Below the pieces are notes generated by a model. It saw nothing but the letters and a program-made list of their open reading frames with translations, was not told the origin of the DNA and did no database searches. Positions 12,494-27,322 of a stretch of 64,000 bases of DNA are shown here, one piece after another. Origin of the DNA: Neurospora crassa OR74A (Eukaryota > Ascomycota > Sordariomycetes > Sordariales > Sordariaceae); NCBI RefSeq assembly GCF_000182925.2, contig NC_026501.1, forward strand, positions 1,426,001 to 1,490,000, written 5' to 3'. Every line of letters starts with the position of its first letter. The stretch's first letter is position 1. The position numbers and the translations under genes were made by a program.

Positions 12494-13151
12494 TCAACAC
12501 TGAGGGGGTTGGTAGTTTAGGGGACGCCTGCAGTACCGTCAGGTTAGCAATATTGATCATGGTAGTGTCGAATGGGATGCGCTTACTTGAACAACAGAAT
12601 ATGAGGCTCTGGCTCATGAACCTCGTAGTGTTCCCAACCGAGACTCTGTTGTCGCAACCTTTGTGTTAGTCTTCCCGTTCCTTATGCGTTCCCATCGCAA
12701 CTGATCATATTCGCGCGCACCTGTGTAATGCCCATGGCTCTCCATTCCTCCTCCCACAAGAGCTTTAGAGTGCCCTTGGATTTATCGTGGTAGTCGGAGG
12801 GGATGGCCTTGAGCATGGCCTTGGGTAGCTGGACGTGACGGTACTCGTACTCGCTGTCGGAATAGCTATAGGAACAAGTGGCAGGGTCAGCAACCGTACA
12901 GTAGAGCGCTTCCCAAAGTGCGCCACGGCGTACCGAGTAGAATAGTGAATAGAGTCGATGAACTCCTCGAGGCGCGCGCGCTCGTTATCAGACAGCGGCC
13001 GCGGGCTGGGGTTGCGTCGACTGGTGTCGATGCCCATCTCCTCCGGTGTCATTTTGCCTGCTTGTGTTGTGGGTGTACGGCGGTGTGCGATTGTTGTTGT
13101 TTGGTATCGGTTGCCAAGGCGATGGTTGCTGGTGGCGCTGTGCGATTCCAC
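12494..13151 (-). CDS. cks1: Cyclin-dependent kinase regulatory subunit Cks1
   Basis: Small CDK-binding adaptor that docks phosphorylated substrates on cyclin-CDK1. There are four exons: 13151-12934, 12865-12721, 12645-12587 and 12527-12494, with introns of 68, 75 and 59 bp whose donors begin GTACGC, GTGCGC and GTAAGC. The spliced product carries the family blocks [66 protein letters not shown] and ends [16 protein letters not shown] is the hinge and strand-exchange region. The most upstream start gives 151 aa. A second in-frame ATG at 13052 (MTPEEMGID) would give 118 aa, closer to the conserved core, and may be the true start. There is no glutamine tail like that of budding yeast. It is divergent from rsc4. 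The identification is secure; the start is less so. Confidence 0.93.
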
Positions 13152-14549
13152 AACGCGTGTCTCGGTGGTTTGGGTTTCGCTGAGGTGGTGACCGCGCGCG
13201 TGGGGCGGATAGAGTGCTATTTAAGAACCCGGAGGCAGAGAGAGGGTCGCTGTCGGGCAGGGCAGTGGAGTCGGCGTCTTTGGCGGGAGCGTATTGTGAC
13301 TATTGTCTTCACTTTGGGGGCGGGATGAGTTGAGACGATGGAGCCGAGAGTCAATTGTAGATGGCGGGGTCGCCGTTGTGTATCTTCTGAGAGCTATCTT
13401 GAATAGGCCGAACGATAGCTTCTATTGTCCAGAGACTTTGGTGTTATTGTAGAGTGTCGGTATTGCGATGAGATGGTGATGTCGTTGACGACGAAACGGG
13501 TCGGCCAGTGACAAGTAGGAATCACCCAAGTCTACTGCCACTCAGTTGACAGGGGTTTGAGGGCAGAGGGGAGCATCCGGCCGGCAAATCCACCATACTG
13601 ATTCCAAATGGTGCCGGCCGCGTCAGTTGACCCGGTCTTGGTACGCTTGAAGGGCAGAACTTTTGGCAGACGGCTGCCAGCCGCCAAGTAGGTCGACAAG
13701 GGATGTGGTCTTTCTCAAAGTTGTCCCAGAGCACGGGCACCAGACCACACCACCACCACCAGGCGCCGTCCAGGGAAGCAAACCACGCTGCACTAACAAA
13801 GCTCAGGACAATCCGCTCAAAGCAACCCGCGGCCAACCGTCTTTTTCATCTGTTGGAGCACCCAACTCGCCATCCGCCCCGATACCTCTTCAGCTCTGAG
13901 GGTATTCCCACTGCCCCCCATCACCACTGTCTACACACTGCCCCTGCCGGCATCCCGACATATCCATCTCACTGCTCGACACGCCGTGCAGCATCCACCC
14001 ACGCAACAAACTGAAGTGTGTCTGTTCCTGCGCAGAGTCGATACACCATCACAACCTAGCCGCCACTGCTATTGGCTCGTGGACGGTTGCCCACCTCACT
14101 TACACTACAAGTGATTCTAGCCCGCCCCCTGCTCTGACTCTCCATCACGTTGAGTTCTCAAGCGGCCACAATTTATCTTGCCCGTCCATTCCTTTCGCGG
14201 CGACGCCCGCCTGCCCGCCCGCCCGCTGCAGCTCACAGGCCAGGCCCATCGCTGCTGGAGCACTGAAGCGCGGTTCCCACTAATCCACTACCATACCCAT
14301 CAACCCAAGGCGTATTTTTTGTGCCCGCAGAACGAAACACACAATCGCCAAACCGCAACGCGTCTCCCGAACGAGAGTCCCGTCCTGCTCTGCGCCAGCG
14401 ACGCCCATCCGGTCCCTGACCCCCAGACGAGACCCTTCTCCCCAACTGCCATTGCCCCGCCGGCACCGCCCTACCGGTAGCTCTGACGACATCCTCGGAT
14501 AGCCTGCCGCCTCTGCCAGACCCACGACCGGGTTGCACTCTTCGCCGAC
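13152..14549. other. Divergent promoter region between cks1 and rsc4
   Basis: This 1.4 kb interval separates two genes transcribed away from each other, so it should hold both promoters and leaders. The right part (13730-14540) is C-rich and poor in G, as fungal leaders often are. No coding region or clear TATA element was seen. Confidence 0.5.
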
Positions 14550-17319
14550 ATGGACAATAAGCGGAAAGCCAGCATCTCCAACGGCGCCCACATCCAGAAT
14601 GGCGACGACCGCGCTGCGAAGCGCACCAAGAAGGAACCAGGCGTAAGTCCATCACCTCCAACGAACCATTGCTCCCACTGCTCCCTACCTACCTATACAT
14701 GCACCCCCGGTTCCCGTTCCTGTAGCTGGTTCCTCTCGACGAGGATGCGGCCATGCAGCGACCACAACCTTTAACCTGACCTTCCTTTCCTCGTCGGGGA
14801 AGGGAGTTGAGGAAGTGCACATGCACCCATTGACAGAACTCAGCACCTATTATCTGATTGAACCCCAACACCTGTCAATGAAGCTTGGCATATCTGCCTC
14901 CCACGATGCTCAACCCGCGTCTTATCCCTTGGCTTCGACAATACGTCAGCAGTCAACAAAAACACTGCCCTCAATATTCGACCACATACAGCCAGCTAAC
15001 CGCGAATACAGCCCTACACGGATTACGATCTCAATCAGGAAGAGACCCATGAGTCCACTACCGCATATGGCCTGCACTTCCTCGAGATGATTCGTAGGAC
15101 GAAGGACAAGAGGTATGAAGTTACAATCTTGCACGAACCCCGGTACAGGTTTCTCTTTTATTATGACTGCACCACTTGGGAGCGACAGCAACAGATGGAC
15201 TTTTTACATTCTCTCCGCAAAGCTTTTCGCTAACGCCTTGACTATAGTGGACGGACTGTCGCCGACTGCTTCGAAGATCTCATCCCGCGCGAAGGGAACG
15301 AAGACTACTACAGGCGCATCAAGCTACCCATATCTCTCAAAACAATCGAGCGCAAACTGCACAACCAGGACTTTGCAAACTTGTCGGAGCTGGAGGGTTA
15401 CTTCAAACGAATGGTTATGAACGCGAAAGAATACTACAACAAAGGCTCCGACATCTTTGAGGACGCAGAACGCGTTAGGAAAGCACTCAGCAACTACATG
15501 ACCAAGACGAATCCTGCCTACAAGCGAGAAACCGGCTATAGCTGCACCGCAGCGCCGATTCCTGGGGAGGAAGACGATGAAGAGAGCAAGAACGCGAGTC
15601 AAAACGGTACCAAAAGGCACTCTTCGAACAGCTCGACAAACGGCTCTGTCAAATCTGTGCGGAAACGCGAATCTCCTTCGGTACAGGATACCCAGGGCGA
15701 GGATGATGTTGAAGGCGAAGATGATGACCACGATGACGACCGCGACGAGAGCGGCGACGACGACAATGAGAACCCACGAAGGATTGTTATCAAGAGGCGC
15801 GAAAGTGGCAGACCAGCGGCCAGAAGCACAGCCTCGCCAGTACCCATGTTTAAGCCTGGTAGAGGCGGCAGGAAAAAGGCAGACCATGAGTACGAGAATG
15901 TACCCTACAAAAGCCTCAACTTCCAGCAAGCACAGGAGAAGATTGTGGAGGAGCTTATTCGCAAGCCGGATGGATCGTACGTTGCACCTTCATCTCTTAT
16001 TCGTCCCACCTTGTCGCCCCTTCCATACTAACATGACCAAACAGTGACCCGTATTTCCTCGACTTTATCAACCTTCCTCCAAGGAGCTTTAAGGACTACT
16101 TTGCTGTCATCACTGAGCCCCTTTCCCTCAAGGGCCTGCAGAAGCTCGTCAAGGGCATCTACGGTCGCGCTAGTCCGACAGGTGTGAGCGAGTTCAAGAG
16201 TTGGGCTGCATTCGAGGAGAAGGCCAGCCTTCTCTGGAACAATGCTCACTATTATAACGAAGAGGGAAGCGTTATCTACGACCTTGCGACGGAATTGAAG
16301 AACTGCTTTGAGAGAGAGTTGGATCAAGCCAAGGCAGTCGTTCAAGAACCGCCACAGCCCCCCAAGATTAAACTGAAGGTCGCCCCCGGCTCGGAAACTC
16401 CAAGTGTGAGTGGTCCAAAGAAGATCACCATTCATGTGGGCGGCTCTCGGGGTAGCGCTGCCGCCTCGCCAGCGCCCCCAACTGGCCAATCCATTGATTC
16501 CAACTATAGCCATGGAGCTGTCAATGGCAATAGAGTTGTCCCGTCTGCAGTTCCCATTATACCTCAAGATAAAGTCAGGAGTCTGTCCACCTCCGTGGTA
16601 CCAAGCCCTGCCGTCACTCAGGCTAAGCTCGAGGGGGGTGTTCAACAATCGCCTGTGCCCCTACCGCCCCAAGCGGGCGTGAATGGGGTTGCCGTGGGAC
16701 CCGGAACCTTGACGCCGGGAATCAATTCGCAACAGGCAGGTTCTGCAGTGTTTCAAAACGGTCATGTGCCCGTTGTAGCACCGCCCCCGCCCCCGCCTAT
16801 ATGGGATAAGATACACCGTGCTCCTGGTCGAGGTAAGTTTTGGTCAGGTCCCTTTTTGAAGGTTTTAGTCGCTAATTGCATTTAAAAGGTCTTGCCGATG
16901 CCCTTATCCATAGCATCCTGATTCGTACCCATCCAAGCATCCCCCTCGAGAGGCGGTTTAGACTTGAAGTTCCGGCTCATCCAAGATTGGCCCAGCAGAA
17001 CTTGACTGTTCATCTGCCCACTAATCATAGCAGACTGCAGCTTATTCCACGACTGTCTCCCATCCTGGAGCAGCAACAACGACAATATCGCCTTTTCATC
17101 ACCATTAATGGTTCAATGGTGGGAAGGGCGACTCCCTTACCGATTCCTGACGACCCGCTGCCCGTGAATGCGATAGTATTTGACCTTCCGTTGCAGCCGG
17201 GTACGACAGTGATCAGTGTCACAATGATTGCAGCCCTTCCAAAGGGCCAGAAGCTCCCCAGTGGCGCCGAGTGCGAGCTGGAGAGGATTTCTGTCAATGC
17301 CTTTTTACCTAGGGTGTAA
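14550..17319 (+). CDS. rsc4: Tandem bromodomain protein, RSC chromatin-remodelling subunit Rsc4-like
   Basis: Probable subunit of a SWI/SNF-class (RSC) nucleosome remodeller that reads acetylated histone lysines. Five exons: 14550-14642, 15012-15112, 15248-15976, 16045-16832, 16889-17319; 713 aa. Bromodomain 1 covers about residues 40-140, with PYTDYDL-like entry and the acetyl-lysine-pocket segment NAKEYYNKGSDI. Bromodomain 2 covers about 305-405, with DPYFLDFINLPP and NAHYYNEEGSVIYD. Both retain the pocket Asn. The linker is Lys/Arg- and acid-rich and contains GRGGRKK, resembling an AT-hook. A Pro/Ala-rich stretch follows, then a conserved C-terminal module (RFRLEVPAHPRLAQQNL to the end) seen in fungal Rsc4/Rsc1-type proteins. 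The N terminus (MDNKRKASISNG) is basic and nuclear-signal-like. The first intron is unusually long at 369 bp. Rsc4 fits better than Rsc1/2 because I see no BAH domain. Confidence 0.9.
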
Positions 17320-18408
17320 CCGCTCGTTTGAACGTGCACCCATCTCAAATGTTGTTGTCTGGTATTATTTAGATACCTTTTTAATTTCTTTTCAAGATCT
17401 GGTTGGTTCTCAGGCAATGCTGGGGAGGTTATGGTTCAAGGATTGGGCGTGGTCTTGGTCTTGTCCGGCGCAAGACAGTCGAGACATTGCGAAAGTGTGG
17501 GTTGGCTAGCGTCAAATTACTTACATTATGGAGTTTAGGGACGGTGGGATGTGGAATACAATGCGTTCGGCTCGGTCATTTGGTACTTTCTCTCCATGAT
17601 GGGAGTTGTTGGTCGGCTTGCATGAAATAACGAGATGGTGCGGTGACAGAGAGCGACTATACGGATGGTAATGGATGAATCAAGCGGCCATTGCCGGAGC
17701 ATCATGTTGTTATGTATGATATACGTGACAAATGGGGGATATCCAAACAGCCAATTTTTACAAGCCAGTCGGCGACGACATTTTGCAACAAGTATGGGAA
17801 ATTAGACAAGCACCGGTTTGCACCTTGACCCATTGTTTGGGGAGTCATTATTGAGTACCTTCTTTGTCTGCTTACACTCCCACACAAACAAGACAATGCA
17901 ATGCTTGGGTTGTTGACCCTGGAGATGTTTATCAATTCCGAGAACGGCAGCTAACAAATACAGAAAGCTTCGGAAATGCGATGCGAACGGATGGAATGTT
18001 GTTTCTCAAAGATGTCTTCTTCTTTCCATGTCCGGTTGGGTTTCCTTTGTTCTGCCAGCTTCATGTCCATTTCCGTCAGCTATGCCCTAGCATTGCACCG
18101 CTCTTTGTTGTTGTCCATTGTCGCAAAGGTCCATAACGTTGACTGAGTGCTTCATTGATCCCACTCAGCTACTTCCCCTATGTGTTCCATTCTCTTATGT
18201 TGACACGAGGTTGCCAACTATCTTCCCACAAACCCTTTCTGCATTCCTTTTAGCGACATATTCATGAAGATACAGAATCTGCGCTTCCACGAGGGACCAC
18301 TTTGATTCCCCCGAGTCGAACCACACGAGAAAGCTGACGCATAGCACAATCGCACAGTCGAGAATATTCATCACCATACGAAGGGGGAAAACTTCAAGCG
18401 AAGCAACA
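17320..18408. other. Intergenic, rsc4 3' region and upstream region of the next gene
   Basis: About 1.1 kb between two genes in tandem. No coding frame is supported. The last 150 bases carry a C/A-rich leader ending GAAGCAACAATG. Confidence 0.5.
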
Positions 18409-21400
18409 ATGCATTCCCAAGGCGCCCGCTCCGCGCCCATCTACAGCCCTGGCGGATTCAAGCCCCCCTCCTTCGGCGTCGTCCCCAAAGCCCGCTCCGA
18501 CGTCCGCCAACCAACCCGCATGTCATCCACCCACGTTGTCGTCGAACCCATATCCACCAAGGAGCGACCTTGGGTTCCCTCCGATGGACTCTACCAAGAA
18601 ATTAACAAACAAGCCATGCACGAGCGCAAGCTCGCCATCATCGGTGTCGACGACAGACTCCTTAAGCCTTTACCCCTAAACAACCACCCGTTCCACACCC
18701 TGGATTACATCCCCTTTGCTCGATCGAGCCTCGAGGCCATGGCCGCTATTGAGGATGGGTTGAAGGGAGTGGCCAAGCTGCTGAAGCTCGATGGGATCGG
18801 GGTGGATGTAAGTCCGGTGGTCCCAAGGCAGGTTGTGAGCATCAGGGAGTCTGGGTGGAGGCCGACGCAGTTGGGGTTTGATCATATCCGCTGGCCTACT
18901 ACTTCCGAGGAGCATAAGGACGTGGAGTTCCAGAGTGACTGGTATGAAATCCTGTGGTATGATATCATGAAGAGGGTGTATAGGTGGGCGGAGAAGTACT
19001 TTGATGAACGGCAGGATGTGAAGGTGTCTGCGAAAAGTGTTAAAGATTGGACGAACCTGTGGAAGCAGGCGGGCGTTTCAGATCACTTTGTTCATTATGC
19101 GAGCTTGGTGGCGAGGCAGGATAATAATCACCCCGCGGGGTGGGATGTGTTGTTGGCTAAGGGGAGATATAGGAAGTTTCTGATGGTTGGTGTGCTGGTG
19201 AGGTTGTTGCAGGAGCAAGTGTTTGATGAGTTGTTGTTTGGGGCGGACAAAGGCACGAAGAGGATGCTGGAGACGCAGGATGAGTGTTATATCGAGTTAG
19301 ATGGTATGTTTCTTTCTTTCTTTCAACCCCTGTATCCTTCGTTATCGTTGCTGTTGACTAACTTGGCGGAAACCAGGCTACTTCCGCACCGAGATGCGTT
19401 GCAAAAGTGTCCGCGCTGCTCTCGACGATTCTATCTTGACCCCAGGCTTCTGGCCTGAGGTGGACAAGCTGGCGATCCAAACCACAGCCTTGTTCTCACC
19501 TCTGCTCCGGTTCATGGACGTCGAATTTGAGAAGCGTACAGACCCACTAGATTTTCATCAGGACATCCACGATATCATTGCCGAGTCGGGTTACTTCAAC
19601 ATCGCCACACGGCTTTCCCGCGATATCTTCCGCTTCAACTGGCCCCTGCCCGGAGATGGATGGAGTCTCGAGATTGAGAACGTCGACGACGTTCCCTTTG
19701 AGACCTCGCGGGCCTGGGCTGATAAACACGAGCAAGATGCCCAGAAGCGGTATCACGCGGGCCTGGAAGCAGATCGACGACGGAAGAAGAGGAGAAAGGA
19801 GCTTGGTCTGGACGGACGTACCACGAGGACCACTGCTGCCATGGCACGCAGTACCCTCCGACTTGCTTTGGATCATGCCAGTACAAAGTTGAAGTCCGGT
19901 TTGGCCGCCACGGGTGCCAGGCTTGCGCGGCTCCGTCCTGGCTTCGTGGCACCCACTGTTGACGATCCGCCTCCTGCCTCTGAGCCAGACTACAGCAGGC
20001 CCAGTGACCCCAACCGCCCTCCGGAGCTCTACCTCCCTTCTCGCCTGGCAAAGACCCAAATCGCTATCTTCCCCGCCGTCCAACGCTACATGAACCTGGA
20101 AACCTTCAGACGTGAGCCGGTCAAGAAGAACCCGTCCTTCTCCCGGTCCTTCTCCTTCGAAATCAACGACATCATGGCCTCCATCGAGAGCCACCCCACT
20201 TACGAGTATTACTTTGACCAACTCCTCCCCCGCAACCCCCCTAAGAAGGAAGACTCTTCCGACGAGGGCTACACCTTCCCCACGGCTCGCCGTCGCAAAC
20301 ATCTTGTCAACCCCTTCGACCGCCAAGAAGACGCCCAAGGCATCCACACGATCGCCAAAGGCAACGCAATCTACTACTCGGGCGTAGCCGACGAGTCTCA
20401 CCTCTCCGCCCTCCGGCGCAACGCCAACGATCCTTCTGTCGGTCCAGAAAAGTATTACGTCGGCTACCCCGGTTACTTGCCCGAGCACATTCCTACCTTG
20501 AGGGAATGGACCAATCTCCCTCTTACCTCTCGCCACAGCAGCCACAGCCGGCACTCCCTCAACAACCTATCGTCCTCCTCTCGTACATCCTCCCCCTTCT
20601 TCTCCTACTTCGTTCCCTCCAACAAAACCCTCATCCTCACCCGCCGTCTCCTTTTCACCATGCTCATCTACTCCCTCCTCCGCTTTTTGCTAGTTCCCCT
20701 CCTCCTCCCTTCTTTCCTCCCCTTCTTCCTCGCTTTGGAATCCACAGCCCTGCACGTCTTCAACCAGGTCAAAGATGGCCTCACCACGTTGCTCACTCCC
20801 CTCGTTGATGCCGCCCGTCCTCTTCTAGGTCATCTTCTTCACACCTTAACTCTCCTCCGAAACCTAGCGTTGGCTGTTCTCAAACCAGTCCTCGCTCCCG
20901 TCGGGGACTTGATCAAGAAACTGGTGCTCCCGCCTTTGGCTTCCGCTTTAAGGGCGGTGGGATATGTCTATAGCCAGCTTGTGGACAGGGGACCGGTGGG
21001 GTGGGTTTGGGCGAGGTTGAAGGGGGCGATTGGATGGTGGGGAGATTGGGTGAAGTTGGTGGATGAGGCGGTGAAAGGCGGGTTGGCGAGGGTTGATGCT
21101 TGGTTGGGTGGTGCTACTGGTGCTACAGTTTTGCCTGAGGCGTGGCGAAGGAGCGGAGCAGGAGGAGGAGGAGCAGGAGGAGGGAGAGATTTAACGACAA
21201 CGGTGACCACGGCGACAACGGTGACAACGACGATGACGGGGGCGGCGGCTGCTGGTGGTGGTGGTGGTGGTGGTGGTAACTGGAACCCTTTTGCTAGGAG
21301 GATTGAGTCTGGGTTGAAGACTGAGAAGACTACTTACACTGTGACTACTAACGGGGGGGAAGAAGTGTTCACTGTCACTGAGAAACGCACTGCTGGTGGT

Positions 21401-21511
21401 GGTGGTGGTCTGACGTCTGGGAGGAGGGCTTCCACCGCTTCCACTGTTACTACTGGCGATGGAACCTTCACTCTTGCCGGCGCGGCACCGCCTCCTCCTC
21501 TTACGCCTTGA
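18409..21511 (+). CDS. Large unrecognised protein with a hydrophobic anchor and Gly/Thr-rich tail
   Basis: I do not recognise the family. Two exons, 18409-19303 and 19377-21511, around a 73 bp intron (GTATGT donor, GACTAAC branch site), give 1009 aa. Residues 1-590 look folded and soluble, with runs such as SDWYEILWYDIMKRVYRWAEKYF, and hold no signal peptide. A basic patch (RRRKKRRKELG, near 430) could act in localisation. A strongly hydrophobic stretch near 718-750 (MLIYSLLRFLLVPLLLPSF) reads as one or two membrane segments. Leu/Val-rich amphipathic helices follow to about 880. The tail is Gly-rich with Thr/Val repeats (TTTVTTATTVTT). It is convergent with eIF4E. The exon join is clear; a peripheral-membrane or organelle role is inference only. 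Confidence 0.8.
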
Positions 21512-22502
21512 AGCGGTTTAACTGTGGATAGAAGTTTTGGAAAATTGGATAAGTAGTTCGCTGGTTGTTTTTGTTTGGGATGATGGTTTTTTGAGAGCGT
21601 TAGGTCAACTTGAGACTTGGATAAAGATGTAAAGTAGCTAGCTTGATTTTGACAAACTCTTCCTATACGTACTCGTCACAACTTAAGCCAGTCGTCTTGA
21701 TCCGCAATCATGTCATCGTTTAAGTTGGTGTTGTAAGAGATCAATTCCTCTAGTAAAAAGCTCGCTGACTCTCAAGGCAAACTATGAGTGGTGCCCAGGA
21801 CGGCTGTTCACAACCAGAGGTAACAAGCCATAGTTTCCTGTTCCGAGCCTTTAACGTTAATGTTAGTCAACAAAGACGCATGTCCATTTCCGGCCAAATG
21901 TAGAGGACCAATGCTTTTATTCCTCACTAAGCTCCTATCAATGTCCCATATCCCGCGACGACTGTGACCCATGCCCGCCGCAAAAGCCCAACACACCATA
22001 CACATGCTCTCTCAGGAACCCGATGGAAATAGTGCGGCAACCCCATCTCGTCCTGAGTGTAAACCATTCTCTAATTCCATGACAGCCCAGGCTCAGATCT
22101 ATGCATAAATCTGTGAGTGGGAGGCCACTTGGTATAAAACCGACTTAAAGGCTGCCTTAACTTCCAAAGTCAAATAACGCCATGATAAGGACCTCAATAG
22201 AGCTGCTGAATGAAATGTAAAAAGGATTTTTGGAAACCGACGCCACGGCTAGATTCCCCCATTCCCGACTCCCGTGTTCCTCCACCAAGTAAATGAAGCG
22301 GGTAGCTTTTTCGTCAACGAGATATCCCATATTTCTATGCGTTGTCGTCTGCGTGTATGCCGCCGCCGAGACCGCATGTCGTTCTTTTTCGAACGTCGTA
22401 GATATTATAAGCGGCCCGTTGTATGCATGATAACGAAGCTGCCTGCTAAAGCCGGGCTGGACTTTAGCTTGTCAATGACATGGCCAAAACTAGAGAGCGC
22501 AT
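21512..22502. other. Convergent intergenic region
   Basis: About 990 bases between the stop codons of the 1009-aa gene and eIF4E, so it should hold both 3' UTRs. I see no coding region or structured element. Confidence 0.5.
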
Positions 22503-23400
22503 TTAGACGGTCATCTTGGCACGAGCGCGAGAGCTGCCGCTGTGAGCGGATTCCGTGTGGCCGGAGAACTCGAGAGCCTCGTTGGGCGGGAGCTGGAGGA
22601 CCTCCTTGAAGCGGCGGCCGATAGCCATCAGGATCTCCTTGCCCTTCTCAGGGGATCTACCCTTGCCGCCAGAAATGTCTCCGTCGCCGCGGCCGGGAAT
22701 GTGCTTGCCGATAGTGCGAGTCCAGACACCAACACGGAAGAAGGCCTTGCGGACGTTGACGACAACGCCCATGACCTCACCGTCCTCCTCATCCTCGAGA
22801 GTCTCGCCGATCGCAGCAAGCATAGTATGCAGCCAGATCTCGTCAATGTTGACATTGCGCTTCTCCTTGAACTGGTAAGACCACTTGCCACCGTGCTTGT
22901 TCTGGGGATCCTCCCACTCGGGGCGCACGCCCTCCTTGAAGAGATGGTAATCGGACTTGAGAGCAAGCTCTGATACCGGGGCGATGTTGTTCTGCGCGTG
23001 TTTTGGTCAGCATGCATGTTGCGCAAAGCGTGGGGTGCGAGAGCGCTCATAGACATACATATACACCCCAGAACTCCTCGACCGTCTCAAAGGTGATAAC
23101 CTCCTTCAGGAGATCATTCCAGTTGTCGCCCTGGTCGCGATGATGTTAGCTGACTGCATCGTATGGTGGGGCAGGTGGTGGGCGAAGGGAGGGGGGGGGA
23201 AGGGGGAAACCAACCTTTCCGCTTGAGGGCTTGGTGAACCAAAGGGTCCAGCGGTTGGAGAGAGGGTGCTTGACATTGAAGTGCTCCTTGTCGTGGAAGA
23301 CGGTGACGGTCTTGTCGTCCTTGGCGGCGGCAGCGTCGCCGTTGGTGTTGCCGCCCTCGGGGCTGATAGGGATGGTGGTGAGATCGACTTGCTCGGACAT
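22503..23400 (-). CDS. eIF4E: Translation initiation factor eIF4E, mRNA cap-binding protein
   Basis: Binds the m7G cap and, with eIF4G, recruits the 43S ribosome to mRNA. Three exons, 23400-23215, 23130-23059 and 22991-22503, encode 248 aa. Introns are 84 bp (donor GTTGGT, less common) and 67 bp (GTATGT). The N terminus is flexible and acidic (MSEQVDLTTIPISPEGG). The core starts at HPLSNRWTLWF near residue 45. The two cap-stacking tryptophans are W66 (GDNW) and W112 (RPEWED), with E113 for guanine recognition. W123 lies in NKHGGKW. FETVEEFWGVY is the eIF4G/4E-BP docking helix region. The C terminus has SGHTESAHSGSSRARAKMTV. It is divergent from the ribosome-associated Hsp70 gene across a 1.58 kb interval. 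Confidence 0.95.
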
Positions 23401-24981
23401 GGTGGCGGTTGTGATGTTGCGATGGGGGTTTGGAAAGTGGATGTTGATCAAAGTGTGTCGTTCCGACCGACAAAGGGCGACGAGAACGGAGTCGAAGCTA
23501 ACAAGGACTGAGCTTGGACAGACGGACCCACAAAAAAAGCAGTTTATGCCCAAGAAAGTGATCTAAGCGTGCGCGGCGTGTGGAAGCGCGAATCGATTGG
23601 GGACTGCGGGCGAGGGGGGTGCTCCAACTTGGGGGATCCACGATACGATTCGGTCAGATGTTTTGGATTATGTATGTGGTCTGTTTTTGCCTGGGGGATG
23701 ACTGCTCTTCCGAGGAAAAGTGGAAGTTCAAGATGCTTGGTTGTTGAGAAAAAAGGTGAGATGTTGAGAGGGAGAAAGAAGAAGACGGGGAACAAGTTGA
23801 AGTTTGTCACGGCAAAAAAAGAGGAAATTCAGTGTCTAGACGCGTGGTCCAAGCACTCAGGATCTAGACGGCAGGTGCGACTTGCGACTTGAGGGTGAAA
23901 TTATCTGAGACTTGTTGTTGCTCCAGGCAAACAAGTCGGTTGCTCTTTCAAACACTGAGGCGGTAGAGCAGATAGAGAGGCCCGGGGTATACTACCGTAC
24001 CTTGGGTACTTATTCTCTACACAGAGTTATGATAGTCCAAGGAGAGTTTGGTTGACAGCTGAGACTTGAACTATGATCAGAGAGTGGATGTTTTCTCGGA
24101 GGCACGAATCGAAGAATTTTTGGGATTGGCAGTTGCCCATGGAGGCCAACTGACAAATTTCAGTGTAGTCGCAATCACAAGCAGCGAGTAGGTACCTAGA
24201 CCTGATGCAGACAATGCCATGCCAACACCTGGTGTTACGGCGATGCATCCTGCAGCAATCATTCGCGTAACGATTGGTAACAGAAGTGTTTCTTTCCAAA
24301 CCATCGCCGCTTCCAGACTCCCAGAGTCCTCGGCAGTCAAACTTGCACAGACTCACAATGGCCACCCGACTTCACTCCCATCCGAGTCGTTCAGTCTCAT
24401 CATTCAGTTGCCCTGTCATGTCAGCGAGTCAACAATCCAATGAAACGAATCCCGTCTTTCCTGCAACTGCCTACAGACCCCTCCCCCTCCTCCACTTCGA
24501 AAAGTTGCCCTTGCCCACCCTGCACTGCAGTCCTTGCTAGCGCCCCCAGAAGAGACCGGAGGCGCTCAAGGTGAAAAAAAGTTCCCAGGGACAAGACCCC
24601 TCAACGCCCCTCCCACACCCCCATGTCGGTCAAACCCAGCCAGTCGTAGGCTTCGATCGAAGGAGACTGGGACCAGATATCACGGGTAGTATCACGTGTA
24701 GAGCTTAGATAAGATAGTGGCCATACCCAACCATGCCCGATCCAGGCTAGCCAGTGGGGAAAACCGGGGCGGTTGGCCATGCAGCAGAAAAAAGTTGCGG
24801 CGCAGTTGAAAATTTCAAAATTGAAAGTCGCCCGGCCTGCCCTGCCCCACGTAGCCCACTCTTTCAGCGACTGGACCGGCTCAGGCCTTTTAAAACCCTT
24901 CAACTCCCTCCTCGTCCCCTTCGTTGTTGCCAGCTTCAGCTCAGTCTCGACATTCCCTTTCAAGACAACACTATCTTCATC
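23401..24981. other. Divergent promoter region between eIF4E and ssb
   Basis: 1.58 kb shared upstream region of two translation-related genes. Nothing coding is supported. TAGGTACCTAG occurs near 24190. Short CCCCT/CCCCTCC motifs at 24595-24612 resemble stress-response elements but are too short to rely on. A TTTTAAAA box near 24888 serves the ssb side. Confidence 0.45.
24888..24895 (+). promoter_or_regulatory. TATA-like box of ssb
   Basis: TTTTAAAA lies 87 bases before the ssb ATG and is followed by a C/T-rich leader ending TCATCATGGC. Distance and setting suit a core promoter element of a strongly expressed gene. Confidence 0.4.

Positions 24982-27322
<2,341 letters not shown>

Noticed and set aside
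19547-20554. 335-codon minus-strand frame over the 1009-aa gene
   Set aside because: Shadow of the sense coding frame, with no introns, promoter or conserved residues of its own.
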